Of a stretch of DNA of 64,000 nucleotides, positions 1 through 8,134 are shown piece after piece; position 1 is the stretch's first letter, and each line of letters starts with the position of its first letter. A program made the position numbers and the translations under genes. Source of the stretch: an uncultured Acidimicrobiales bacterium (lineage in GTDB: Bacteria; Actinomycetota; Acidimicrobiia; Acidimicrobiales; SHLQ01); the NCBI GenBank assembly GCA_938038785.1, contig CALHTB010000039.1:1-64000 (forward strand). The letters are read 5' to 3'. The notes beneath the pieces were generated by a model that did no database searches, had not been told where the DNA came from, and was given only the letters and a program-made list of their open reading frames with translations.

Positions 1-167
1 GTTGCCTCATGCACGCCGCGATCACCCGCTTACTTTGGTGCGCTACCCCGGGTGCGCTGCTAGTTACGCGATCATGCTTATGTGAGGTGCAGGACCGATC
101 GCCTCCGACCAAGCACACAGTCGCTACGAGCAGACAGCCAAAAGAACGACACCGCCAGGAGCCACAC

Positions 168-1793
168 ATGACCACACCGGCACCGACCCTCGAAGCCGCA
201 ACGACCGCCGTTGGAGCTGCGAGAAAGGTCGTGGAGTCCGCCCTCGCTCACGCGCAAGCGAACCCTGAGATCGAACAACAGCAGAGCTTCCTCTATGACC
301 TCGCCCACGCCGCCGCGGCAGTATCGATGTGCGAAGTTGCATTGACCTATGCCAACAACGGAGAAGACGAGGAGCGTCTCGCCTTGACCTTCATTGGCGA
401 CGAAGTTGCCAAGCTCTCGTCCAAAATTTGGGCCCATCCGACGATGTGGGGAACTGAGCCAACAGCACTCGACCTCGCTCGCTCCTTCGTTGAGTCGGCC
501 ACGAACCCGAGCTACGTGGCCCAAGCCGCTGCACGTACTGGCCGCGAGCTTCTGCCAGACGACCTGGAGCTTGTCGCTGCGACCTTCGAGCGTTTCGCGA
601 CCGACAGAATTTCGCCGGTGGCCGAACACATCCACCGCCACGACGCAGACATACCCGACGACATTATTTCCGGGGTCGCCGAGCTGGGGTCCTTCGGCCT
701 CTCGATTAGTTCCGCCTACGGCGGTTTCGCCGAGGGCACCGCCGATGATCACCTGGCGATGGTCGTTGCCACCGAGCGGCTCTCTCGATCAAGCCTCGGT
801 GCCGGCGGTTCGCTCATCACCCGACCCGAAATCCTTGCCCGAGCACTTGAAACGGGCGGAACCGAGGCGCAGAAGCAGAGCTGGCTACCAGGCATCGCCA
901 GCGGCGAGACCATCTGTGCGGTTGCCGTCACCGAGCCCGACGTTGGTTCCGACGTGGCCCAGCTCGGCGTCACCGCCGATAAGACGAACGATGGCTACCT
1001 TTTGAACGGCGTCAAGACCTGGTGCACCTTTGCCGGGCGAGCCAACGCCCTGATGGTGCTCGCACGCACCAACCCCGACAGAACCGCCGGACATCGCGGC
1101 TTGAGCCTGCTGATTGCCGAGAAACCGTCAGACACCGGCCACGACTTCGCCCACGAACAACCCGGAGGCGGCCGCATCGAAGGAAAGGCCATCCCGACGC
1201 TCGGCTACCGCGGGATGCATAGCTTCGAGGTGTCATTCAGCGATTGGCTGGTGCCTTCAGCGAATCTGATCGGCGAAGAGGAGGGTCTTGGACGTGGGTT
1301 CTACCTTCAGATGGCCGGTTTCGAAAACGGTCGGCTCCAGACCGCCGCCCGAGCTGTTGGAGTGATGCAAGCCGCATACGACGAAGCTCACGCGTACGCT
1401 CGGGAGCGCCACGTGTTTGGGAGCCCGATCAGCGACTTCCAGCTAACCCAAGTAAAGCTGGGCCGAATGGCGAGCGTCGTACAGATCTGCAGGCAGTACT
1501 CGTTCCGCGTGGCTCGACTGATGGCAGAGCCATCGGGTGGCTCGATGGAAGCCGCCATGGCGAAGGCCTACAGCTGTCTCGCAGCGGAGTGGGTCACACG
1601 CGAGGCGCTCCAGATACACGGCGGCTACGGCTACGCCGAGGAGTATCCGATCAGCCGCCTCTTCGTTGATGCCCGAGTGCTCTCAATCTTCGAAGGTGCC
1701 GATGAGACGTTGAGCCTTAAACTCATCGCCCGCCAGCTGCTAGCGAAAGGCCTACCGGCCAGTGGCCACCCAGACGAGGAGAATCGACGATGA
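168..1793 (+). CDS. mcd: (2S)-methylsuccinyl-CoA dehydrogenase-like acyl-CoA dehydrogenase
   Basis: A 541-residue flavoprotein of the acyl-CoA dehydrogenase family that probably oxidises (2S)-methylsuccinyl-CoA to mesaconyl-C1-CoA. About 130 residues precede the usual acyl-CoA dehydrogenase N-domain; this extension and the total length match Mcd of the ethylmalonyl-CoA pathway (about 550 aa) rather than ordinary 380-aa family members. Seen in the sequence are the FAD/substrate segment AVTEPDVGSD, the Mcd-like run IPTLGYRGMHSFE, the IHGGYGYAEEYP region and IFEGADETL, whose Glu near residue 509 is the expected catalytic base. The ATG at 168 was chosen because AGGAG at 157-161 lies 6 nt upstream; the frame stays open to position 9 but that part is not protein-like. 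The stop overlaps the next gene as ATGA. The specific substrate is inferred from recalled family similarity. Confidence 0.82.
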   Translation: MTTPAPTLEAATTAVGAARKVVESALAHAQANPEIEQQQSFLYDLAHAAAAVSMCEVALTYANNGEDEERLALTFIGDEVAKLSSKIWAHPTMWGTEPTALDLARSFVESATNPSYVAQAAARTGRELLPDDLELVAATFERFATDRISPVAEHIHRHDADIPDDIISGVAELGSFGLSISSAYGGFAEGTADDHLAMVVATERLSRSSLGAGGSLITRPEILARALETGGTEAQKQSWLPGIASGETICAVAVTEPDVGSDVAQLGVTADKTNDGYLLNGVKTWCTFAGRANALMVLARTNPDRTAGHRGLSLLIAEKPSDTGHDFAHEQPGGGRIEGKAIPTLGYRGMHSFEVSFSDWLVPSANLIGEEEGLGRGFYLQMAGFENGRLQTAARAVGVMQAAYDEAHAYARERHVFGSPISDFQLTQVKLGRMASVVQICRQYSFRVARLMAEPSGGSMEAAMAKAYSCLAAEWVTREALQIHGGYGYAEEYPISRLFVDARVLSIFEGADETLSLKLIARQLLAKGLPASGHPDEENRR

Positions 1794-2995
1794 GGGTTCC
1801 GCCACTCGAGGGCATGCGGGTCGTTGAAGGCTCGGCCTTTGTTGCCGCACCCAGCGGCGGAATGACCCTCGCCCAGCTTGGTGCAGAGGTCATTCGATTT
1901 GATCAGATCGGTGGCGGGATCGACTTTCGGCGATGGCCGCTTACAGATGACGGCAACTCGTTGTACTGGGCCGGGCTCAACAAGAACAAGCGGTCTATCG
2001 CAGTTGATCTTCGCTCCCCCGAAGCGCGCGAGCTGCTCACCGAGCTCATCACCAAGGCCGGGAACTTCCTCACCAACTTTCCGGCGCGGGGCTGGATGTC
2101 ATACGAGACCCTGTCCGCTGGACGAGCAGACCTCAACATGCTTGCGGTCACGGGCAACCGGGACGGCTCGACCGCACTCGACTACACCGTCAACGCCGCC
2201 GTTGGATTCCCCCAGGTCACCGGCCCAATCAACCACGACCAGCCAGTGAACAACGTACTTGCTGCGTGGGACCTGATCTGCGGCCAGACCGCGGCCCTTG
2301 CGATGTTGGCCGCTGACCGACAGCGCACGCACACCGGCACCGGGTCGAACATGTCGCTCGCGCTCTTCGATGTGGCGCTCGCTGCGGTTTCAGCGCTTGG
2401 CCACGTAGGTGAGGCCCAGGTGCTTGGCACAGAACGTCAACGATTCGGGAACGATCTGTACGGCGCGTTCGGCGCAATGTTTAACACCGCCGATGGCGAG
2501 CAAATCTATGCTGTGGGCATCAGCAACAAGCAATGGCGCTCGCTTCTCGCCGCCACAGAAACAGCCATCGACGTTGAGGCTGTGGCGGTTGCTCAGGGTC
2601 TCGACTTTGACGATGAGGGTGCGAGGTTCGCCGCCCGCGAGGAGATCAAGGCACTAATCAACGGGTGGACGAAGCAACACACATTGGCTGAGGTCGCAAC
2701 CCGATTCGACGAGCATGGTGTGTGCTGGGGCCGGTATCAGAGTTTTCTCGAACTCGTCGAGAACGACCCGCGATGTTCTACGGACAACGAGATGTTTCGC
2801 ACAGTTGCACAACCGGGCGTTGGAACGTACCTGTCGCCCGGTTCGCCGGTGGCCTTTGACGGTTTCATCGCTGTCGAACCCGCACCAGCTCCCCTACTCG
2901 GAGCCGACACCGAAATGCTCCTCGGGGAACTCGGTCTCAGCACAGCAGAGATCGGTTTGCTGGTAGATCGTGGAATCGTCGCAACCGCGGATTAA
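1790..2995 (+). CDS. mct: Family III CoA-transferase, mesaconyl-CoA C1-C4 CoA-transferase-like (2-methylfumaryl-CoA isomerase)
   Basis: A 401-residue family III CoA-transferase. The N-terminus (VVEGSAFVAAPSGGMTLAQL, then GGGIDFRRWP and NKNKRSIAVDL) closely resembles Chloroflexus Mct, which moves CoA from C1 to C4 of mesaconate intramolecularly. The probable catalytic aspartate is D161 in AAWDLICGQ, where family III enzymes form the aspartyl-CoA anhydride. It overlaps the upstream dehydrogenase by 4 nt, so the two are co-translated. If the assignments hold, the pair converts methylsuccinyl-CoA to mesaconyl-C4-CoA, which a hydratase and citramalyl-CoA lyase elsewhere could split to acetyl-CoA and pyruvate. 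A succinyl-CoA:dicarboxylate transferase of the same family is the alternative. Confidence 0.72.
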   Translation: MRVPPLEGMRVVEGSAFVAAPSGGMTLAQLGAEVIRFDQIGGGIDFRRWPLTDDGNSLYWAGLNKNKRSIAVDLRSPEARELLTELITKAGNFLTNFPARGWMSYETLSAGRADLNMLAVTGNRDGSTALDYTVNAAVGFPQVTGPINHDQPVNNVLAAWDLICGQTAALAMLAADRQRTHTGTGSNMSLALFDVALAAVSALGHVGEAQVLGTERQRFGNDLYGAFGAMFNTADGEQIYAVGISNKQWRSLLAATETAIDVEAVAVAQGLDFDDEGARFAAREEIKALINGWTKQHTLAEVATRFDEHGVCWGRYQSFLELVENDPRCSTDNEMFRTVAQPGVGTYLSPGSPVAFDGFIAVEPAPAPLLGADTEMLLGELGLSTAEIGLLVDRGIVATAD

Positions 2996-3063
2996 GGAGA
3001 GCGGGGCCGGGTAATCGTGTTCTTGGTCATCGCGGTGTTACGGGCACCCCGTCGAAAACGGAT

Positions 3064-3100
3064 GAAGGCCCTACCGGTGGCGGGTACCGGTAGGGCCTTC
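3064..3100. terminator. Perfect 15-bp inverted repeat, probable bidirectional terminator
   Basis: The arms at 3064-3078 (GAAGGCCCTACCGGT) and 3086-3100 are exact reverse complements around a 7-nt loop. The element lies between two convergent genes ending at 2995 and 3126. There is no T-tract on either side, so it may act as a hairpin or REP-type 3' end rather than a classic intrinsic terminator. Confidence 0.7.
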
Positions 3101-3125
3101 AAACGGTGCGCCGTAGCGCTATGAA

Positions 3126-5645
3126 CTATCCTTTCAAACGGGTGTTCTCTGGGTCGAACGCTGAACCGGTTCCCACGACGGTGCATGGGAACAATTCGTT
3201 CATGTACATGACCTTGAGCTGGGTACCCGGAGCCGCATACTGCGTTGGCACGTAGCCAAGAAGCAGGTTCTTGCCCACGCTCGGGCCGTAGCCCGCAGTG
3301 GTGACCCGGCTTACGCGGCCATGGCTATCGACGATGCGCTCGCCGTCGACGGTGAGGATTGGCTCGTTGCCACCTTGCATCCACCGCTGACGTCCCTTGC
3401 TGTCGGTGTTGTCATCGACGGTAAGGGTGACGCAATGGGTCTCGGGGTCGCCGGCTTCGCGGGCGGCCAGGTAGGCCTCCTTGCCAATGAAGTCAGCAGC
3501 CTTGACCTTCGGGCGGGCCAAGCCAGCCTCGATTGGGTTGTACTCGCTCTCGAGCTCGGCACCCATGAGGCGATAGCCCTTCTCGATACGACCGGTGACG
3601 GCGTACACGCCCATGCCTGTCGGGCGAAGACCGTGGTCCTTGCCAGCGTCCATGATTGCGTCCCACAGCGCCGGGCCGTTGTCCCAACCGGTGTAGATCT
3701 CCCAGCCGGTGTCGCCGACGTAGGACACACGGAAGAGCGTGCAGGCAATGCCGGCGATCTCGACGTTGGTGACCGAGCCGTACTTGTTGCCCTCGAAGCT
3801 GAGGTCGGCATCGGTGAGCTGGCTCAGGATCGCCTCGGCGTTTGGCCCCCACAGACCAAGTGTGGTGGTGGTGCGGCTGAGGTTGGTGAAGGTAACCGAC
3901 TCGTCTTCGGGCAGGTACTTCTTGATCCAGTATTCGTCGCGGCCACCGTCGAAGGCGCCGGTCACGATACGCACGGTGTCCTCACCGGTCTGCATCATGG
4001 TGAGGTCGGAGTGGAAGCCGCCGTCCTCGTTCAGCCACGGGGTGTAGGCGCTGGTGCCAACACCCTTGCAGACCTTGTTGACGGCAAGCTTCTCGGCGAA
4101 GTCGCACGCTCCTGGCCCGGAGAGCTCGAACACCTGGAAGGCGCTGAGGTCGAAGAGGCCAGCGTTCTCACGCATGTTGAGGTGCTCGCCGTTGATGATC
4201 GGGCTCCACCAGCGGTTGTCCCACTCGACTTCACGCTCGGACAGGCCGTAGCGCTCGACGAGGTCGGCGTTGCTGGTGTACCACTGGGCACGTTCCCAAA
4301 CGCGAGCCTGGAAGAACATGGCGCCGAGTGCTTCTTGGCGGCTGTAGTACGGCGACTGCACAAGGTTGCGACGGCCTTCCCACTGCTCTTGTGGGTGCAC
4401 GATGCCGTAGGTCTTGATGAAGTGCTCGTCGGCGCGGCTCCAGATGTGGTCGTCGCCGCGCTCTTCTGGGTAGAAGCGTGCGAGATCTGATGCGTGCGGG
4501 TCGATGACGCGGGGGTAGCCGTAGGTCATCCACTCAGCCACGACCTGGGCCATACCCGGGCCTTCCTTGACCCAAACAGCTGCGGCTGACCACAGGTTGC
4601 GGACCTCGATGGTTTCGCCGAGGCATGGCATGGCGTCAGGGGTGAGCGAGAGCAGGCCGTTGATCGCGTACTTGATCTCGGCGTCACCGAGGAAGTCCAT
4701 CAGCTCGATGGCCGTTTCCATCTGTGGATCGAAGTCGTCCTGGGTGAACGGCATTTCGGTTGGTGTGAGCGCTGCTTCTTCGTTGGAAGGGATGTCGTCT
4801 GGGTGGTGCAGGATTGCACGGTGACCGTACGAGCCGACCTCCATGGAGCCTGACGACTGACGCTCGTAGCAGAACGTGTCCATGTCACGAACGATTGGGT
4901 AACCAATCTCGTTGTTGGTCTCGGCGAGGATGTCCATTGGCCCAACGTCGGCCATCTGGTGAACGGCCGGAACGAGCGGGATGGTTGCGCCGGCCATGTT
5001 GGCGACACGGTTACTCCACACGCCGCAGGCAACGACGACGTAGTCAGCTTCGATGCGGCCACGGTTGGTCACCACCGCGCTGACCTTCTTTTGGCCGTTC
5101 GGAGCATCGACGGTTTCGACGTCTTCGACCTCGGTGTTCGCGAACACCTGAAGCACGCCTTTGTCCATTGCTTCGTTGCGGAAGAGCGTGCCGGTGTCGA
5201 GCGAGTCGACCACCGAGACGGTCGGGCAGTGGAAGCCGCCCATGATGACGTCTTCGTTGATGAACGGGACGAGCTCTTTGACCTGAGCAGGCGTGAGCAT
5301 TTCAGCCTCGACACCCCACGCCATCGCGCTGGTCATACGACGGTCGAGCTCGTTCATGCGCTCTTGGGTTCGGGCTACTTCGATGCCGCCAGAATCGACT
5401 GAGCGATCGAGGTCGCGGTATTGGTTGGCCGACTGGACACCGAGGAGAGCCATCTCCTTGTTGTGGTCAACCGGGAAGATGAAGTTGGATGCGTGGCCGG
5501 TTGAGCCACCCGGGTTTGGCAGCGGGCCCTTGTCGATAAGGACGATGTCCTCCCAGCCCAGACGGCTCAAATGGCCGACGAGGCATGAACCGACGATGCC
5601 GGCACCGATGACGACCACATTGGCCTTGCTTGGAAATTCACTCAC
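3126..5645 (-). CDS. FAD-dependent dimethylglycine/sarcosine dehydrogenase-type oxidoreductase with GcvT domain
   Basis: An 839-residue protein with the dimethylglycine dehydrogenase architecture: N-terminal DAO fold with the dinucleotide motif VIGAGIVGS at residues 12-20, a middle FAO-type linker, then a GcvT folate-binding half (SYVGDTGWEIYT; NPIEAGLARPKVK) and a GcvT C-terminal barrel. H51 in STGHASNF sits where this family attaches FAD covalently. The family oxidatively removes N-methyl groups from dimethylglycine or sarcosine and passes the carbon to THF as 5,10-methylene-THF. The start is GTG with AGGGGAGAG about 6 nt upstream. The 23-bp sequence at 5693-5715 lies in the divergent promoter region shared with the aldo-keto reductase. 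This enzyme could process the product of betaine demethylation from the corrinoid cluster, but that link is inference; the exact substrate is not settled. Confidence 0.8.
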   Translation of the reverse strand: MSEFPSKANVVVIGAGIVGSCLVGHLSRLGWEDIVLIDKGPLPNPGGSTGHASNFIFPVDHNKEMALLGVQSANQYRDLDRSVDSGGIEVARTQERMNELDRRMTSAMAWGVEAEMLTPAQVKELVPFINEDVIMGGFHCPTVSVVDSLDTGTLFRNEAMDKGVLQVFANTEVEDVETVDAPNGQKKVSAVVTNRGRIEADYVVVACGVWSNRVANMAGATIPLVPAVHQMADVGPMDILAETNNEIGYPIVRDMDTFCYERQSSGSMEVGSYGHRAILHHPDDIPSNEEAALTPTEMPFTQDDFDPQMETAIELMDFLGDAEIKYAINGLLSLTPDAMPCLGETIEVRNLWSAAAVWVKEGPGMAQVVAEWMTYGYPRVIDPHASDLARFYPEERGDDHIWSRADEHFIKTYGIVHPQEQWEGRRNLVQSPYYSRQEALGAMFFQARVWERAQWYTSNADLVERYGLSEREVEWDNRWWSPIINGEHLNMRENAGLFDLSAFQVFELSGPGACDFAEKLAVNKVCKGVGTSAYTPWLNEDGGFHSDLTMMQTGEDTVRIVTGAFDGGRDEYWIKKYLPEDESVTFTNLSRTTTTLGLWGPNAEAILSQLTDADLSFEGNKYGSVTNVEIAGIACTLFRVSYVGDTGWEIYTGWDNGPALWDAIMDAGKDHGLRPTGMGVYAVTGRIEKGYRLMGAELESEYNPIEAGLARPKVKAADFIGKEAYLAAREAGDPETHCVTLTVDDNTDSKGRQRWMQGGNEPILTVDGERIVDSHGRVSRVTTAGYGPSVGKNLLLGYVPTQYAAPGTQLKVMYMNELFPCTVVGTGSAFDPENTRLKG

Positions 5646-5692
5646 TGGGCGCTCTCCCCTAGTTCTGGCGCATGGTTACGCCGCTTAGCGAT

Positions 5693-5715
5693 CTGATAGA
5701 CGTCTGATATATCAG
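5693..5715. promoter_or_regulatory. Candidate GntR operator, identical to a site at 16474-16496
   Basis: A 23-bp sequence built from CTGATA, GACGT and then the perfect palindrome CTGATATATCAG. The identical 23 bp overlap the promoter of the GntR-family gene at 16514. This copy lies between the divergent dehydrogenase (start 5645) and aldo-keto reductase (start 5803), so one regulator probably controls all three. Confidence 0.75.
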
Positions 5716-5790
5716 CTGTGTATCTGTGTTGAGGCTAGAGCTTTCCGCACGTATTCCGCAAGCGTATTCTCAGGACTAACCCACCAGCGC

Positions 5791-5796
5791 TAGGTT
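5791..5796 (+). promoter_or_regulatory. -10 hexamer TAGGTT of a leaderless promoter
   Basis: TAGGTT ends 6 nt before the GTG at 5803, placing the predicted transcript start at or next to the start codon. No Shine-Dalgarno sequence precedes the gene. Confidence 0.5.
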
Positions 5797-5802
5797 CGTG
5801 CA

Positions 5803-6774
5803 GTGACCGCCCCAAGCAGAACCCTCGCCACCGGCGCACAGATGCCCGGAATCGGTCTCGGTACCTTCGGCTCTGACCATGTCTCCCCAGCTGCTGTCGC
5901 CGACGCAGTGCGCATAGGACTCGACCTCGGCTATCGGCATATCGACTGCGCGTCGGTGTACGGCAACGAGGCCGAAATCGGCAAGGTCTTCGCAACAACC
6001 ACCGTGGCACGAGAAGAACTATGGGTGAGCTCCAAGGTTTGGAACGACAGCCACCACGCTGTCGCTACGTCCTGTGAGCAAACGCTGCGAGACCTTCAGC
6101 TCGACTATCTCGACAACTTCCTTGTCCACTGGCCATTCCCGAACTCCCACGGCGCTCACGCCGACGTCGACGAGCGCAACCCCAACGCAGTTGCGTTCAA
6201 CTCCGAGGCCTACCTCAACACCTGGGGTCAAATGGAAGCACTGGTCGAGAGAGGCCTCGTTCGCCATATCGGCACCTCCAACATGACACCAGCAAAGTCT
6301 GATGCGGTGCTCGAGTACATGACGATCGCTCCATCGGTAAACGAAATGGAGTTGCATCCTCACTTTCAACAACCCGACTTTCTTGCGTATCTACAAGAAC
6401 GCTCGATCGAACCGATTGGTTTCTGTCCACTGGGGTCGCCGAACCGTCCCGAACGCGACCGAACGGCAGACGACTCCTCTCCCACCCAAGACCCGACCGT
6501 GATCGCCATTGCGGACGACCGTGGAGTTCACCCAGCGTCGGTTTGCATCATGTGGGCGGTGTCCAACGGCCACACGCCAATTCCGTTCTCGACGTCACAG
6601 CACAACCTGGCGGCCAACCTGCACGCCGCCTCGATCACGCTGACCAGCGATGAGCTCGCACAATTGCGGGCAGCCGATCAGAACTGCCGACTGATTAAGG
6701 GCCAGGTCTTCTTGTGGAAGGACGGTCAGGACTGGACCGACCTCTGGGACCTCGACGGCATTATTGCCCAGTAG
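5803..6774 (+). CDS. Aldo/keto reductase
   Basis: A 323-residue NADPH-dependent aldo-keto reductase (TIM barrel). The catalytic tetrad is visible: D48 (HIDCAS), Y53 (VYGNE), K78 (VSSKVWN) and H109 (FLVHWPFP). The GLGTFGS entry motif and C-terminal PIPFSTSQHNLAANL cofactor loop are present. It starts with GTG directly behind a TAGGTT hexamer, suggesting a leaderless mRNA. It is divergent from the dimethylglycine-type dehydrogenase with the shared 23-bp operator between them, so it may reduce or detoxify an aldehyde arising in the same pathway; the physiological substrate is unknown. Confidence 0.85.
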   Translation: MTAPSRTLATGAQMPGIGLGTFGSDHVSPAAVADAVRIGLDLGYRHIDCASVYGNEAEIGKVFATTTVAREELWVSSKVWNDSHHAVATSCEQTLRDLQLDYLDNFLVHWPFPNSHGAHADVDERNPNAVAFNSEAYLNTWGQMEALVERGLVRHIGTSNMTPAKSDAVLEYMTIAPSVNEMELHPHFQQPDFLAYLQERSIEPIGFCPLGSPNRPERDRTADDSSPTQDPTVIAIADDRGVHPASVCIMWAVSNGHTPIPFSTSQHNLAANLHAASITLTSDELAQLRAADQNCRLIKGQVFLWKDGQDWTDLWDLDGIIAQ

Positions 6775-6796
6775 CGCATGGCCAATGTCGTGGTGA

Positions 6797-8080
6797 CTAG
6801 AGCAGCATCGCGCCGGCACCGTGGGCAATGATCGACAAGATCGAGAAGAACGCGAACCACACCCGTCGCCGCTCACCTCCCTTGAGCCAGTCGGTCAACG
6901 CGAATGCCAGCATTGGGCCGGCAGCCATCAACGCCTCCAACGGGTACCGGTAGCCGAAGAACCCCGCACCGCCGGTTACGCGGTTAGCTCGGTACTGGAT
7001 GATCAAGTACAGGACGCCGCCAATCGCTGCCCCCACCGCCCAATCAGGTGCGGACTTTCGCCTACGCATTGCGGCAACGAAGGCAAACCCGAGAAACGGA
7101 GAGGTCCACAGCATTCCGACCCGTACATGCACGAGCGATTGCACGAGCCGTTCAGCCAGAAGCAAAAGTGAACTATTGGCGAAACGATCGGTGAATACCC
7201 CCGAGTACCCGCCCGAGATTGAGTACGAACCAAACACGGCTTTGTTGTACCCGAGCAGCGCGGCGAGCCCAAGAGCCGAGGTGCACCCCATCACAAGAAC
7301 TTCACGAATTGAGCGTCGGCGGATACCAATAGCCAAACCGACGCACGCAGCAATCACCGCCGTGTGCGGACGAACCAAGATGGCAGCGCCAAACGTTAGG
7401 CCCGACAGCACAAATCGATCTCGCGAAGCAAAGTAATTGCCTGCGCTTATGCACATCATTGCCGGGCCGTGTTGCCAAATTTCGTCGGCGGCCACTGACC
7501 ACGCGCCGGTACCGAGTCCAGACACGGCCATCGCCGCCAAACACGAACGCTCCGACATCTGCGGTGCGAGGGTTAACCCTAAAAGGCCGATCGCGATTGA
7601 GACGCTCAGGGCTGCGGCTATGGCAGCAGGAACATAGGTCGACGGAACCGCAATATCGATCGGGATTCGTTTCTGGCCGTTGGTGCCGCCGTCGTGGTAG
7701 AGGGTGACGATCTCATAGGAGGAATCAGCAAGGTAAAAAGGTGCGGCCCAAAGCGCAGTTCCAGGCGGATACTGCGACGTTGTGCCCTCCGGCGACTCGG
7801 TGAACCATGCCACGACACCTTGAAGCTCGCCGGCTTCCATGCCATCGAGCTCCTCAAGTATCGGGTCCTGGTCGTCTGCGAACGCTCGGGCTTGTGCCGC
7901 GTTAGTGAAGGCATCGGTCCCGTACGGGTTCGAGTACGAGGCACTGAGCAGGTAGAGAGCAAACAGGGCCACCGTAAGCAGGGCTACACGAGACTTGCCC
8001 GTCGTCGCAGCGTTGGAATCCGCGGACGAGCCGTTAGATGTAAGTTCGTCGCGACTCTGCGTTTCGACCGGGCCTGACAC
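6797..8080 (-). CDS. Polytopic membrane protein, probable GT-C-type glycosyltransferase, paralog 1
   Basis: A 427-residue protein with an N-terminal helix (ALLTVALFALYLLSAS), an extracytoplasmic loop of about 100 residues, then roughly nine more hydrophobic segments. The loop begins SNPYGTDAF and contains TSQYPPGTALW. RANRVTGG and FGYRYPLEALMA near the C-terminus recall GT-C-fold polyprenyl-phosphate sugar transferases, but a canonical catalytic motif is not certain. It is last in the polysaccharide operon. The start is GTG, with GGAG a few nt upstream. It is clearly a paralog of the next gene upstream (8135-9358), sharing long segments such as STYVPAAIAAALSV. Confidence 0.6.
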   Translation of the reverse strand: MSGPVETQSRDELTSNGSSADSNAATTGKSRVALLTVALFALYLLSASYSNPYGTDAFTNAAQARAFADDQDPILEELDGMEAGELQGVVAWFTESPEGTTSQYPPGTALWAAPFYLADSSYEIVTLYHDGGTNGQKRIPIDIAVPSTYVPAAIAAALSVSIAIGLLGLTLAPQMSERSCLAAMAVSGLGTGAWSVAADEIWQHGPAMMCISAGNYFASRDRFVLSGLTFGAAILVRPHTAVIAACVGLAIGIRRRSIREVLVMGCTSALGLAALLGYNKAVFGSYSISGGYSGVFTDRFANSSLLLLAERLVQSLVHVRVGMLWTSPFLGFAFVAAMRRRKSAPDWAVGAAIGGVLYLIIQYRANRVTGGAGFFGYRYPLEALMAAGPMLAFALTDWLKGGERRRVWFAFFSILSIIAHGAGAMLL

Positions 8081-8134
8081 CTAGCTCCATCGGCATTACA
8101 GACTGGCTCCTAAGCGATGGGTAGCGAGGCTCGG

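Noticed and set aside
9..167. N-terminal extension of the methylsuccinyl-CoA dehydrogenase
   Set aside because: AGGAG sits 6 nt before the ATG at 168 and the preceding codons give a Cys/Arg-rich sequence unlike the family.
3321..4490. A 389-codon open frame antisense to the dimethylglycine dehydrogenase-type gene
   Set aside because: It mirrors the codon phase of a GC-rich gene, has no recognisable domain, and the minus-strand gene has full-length family motifs.
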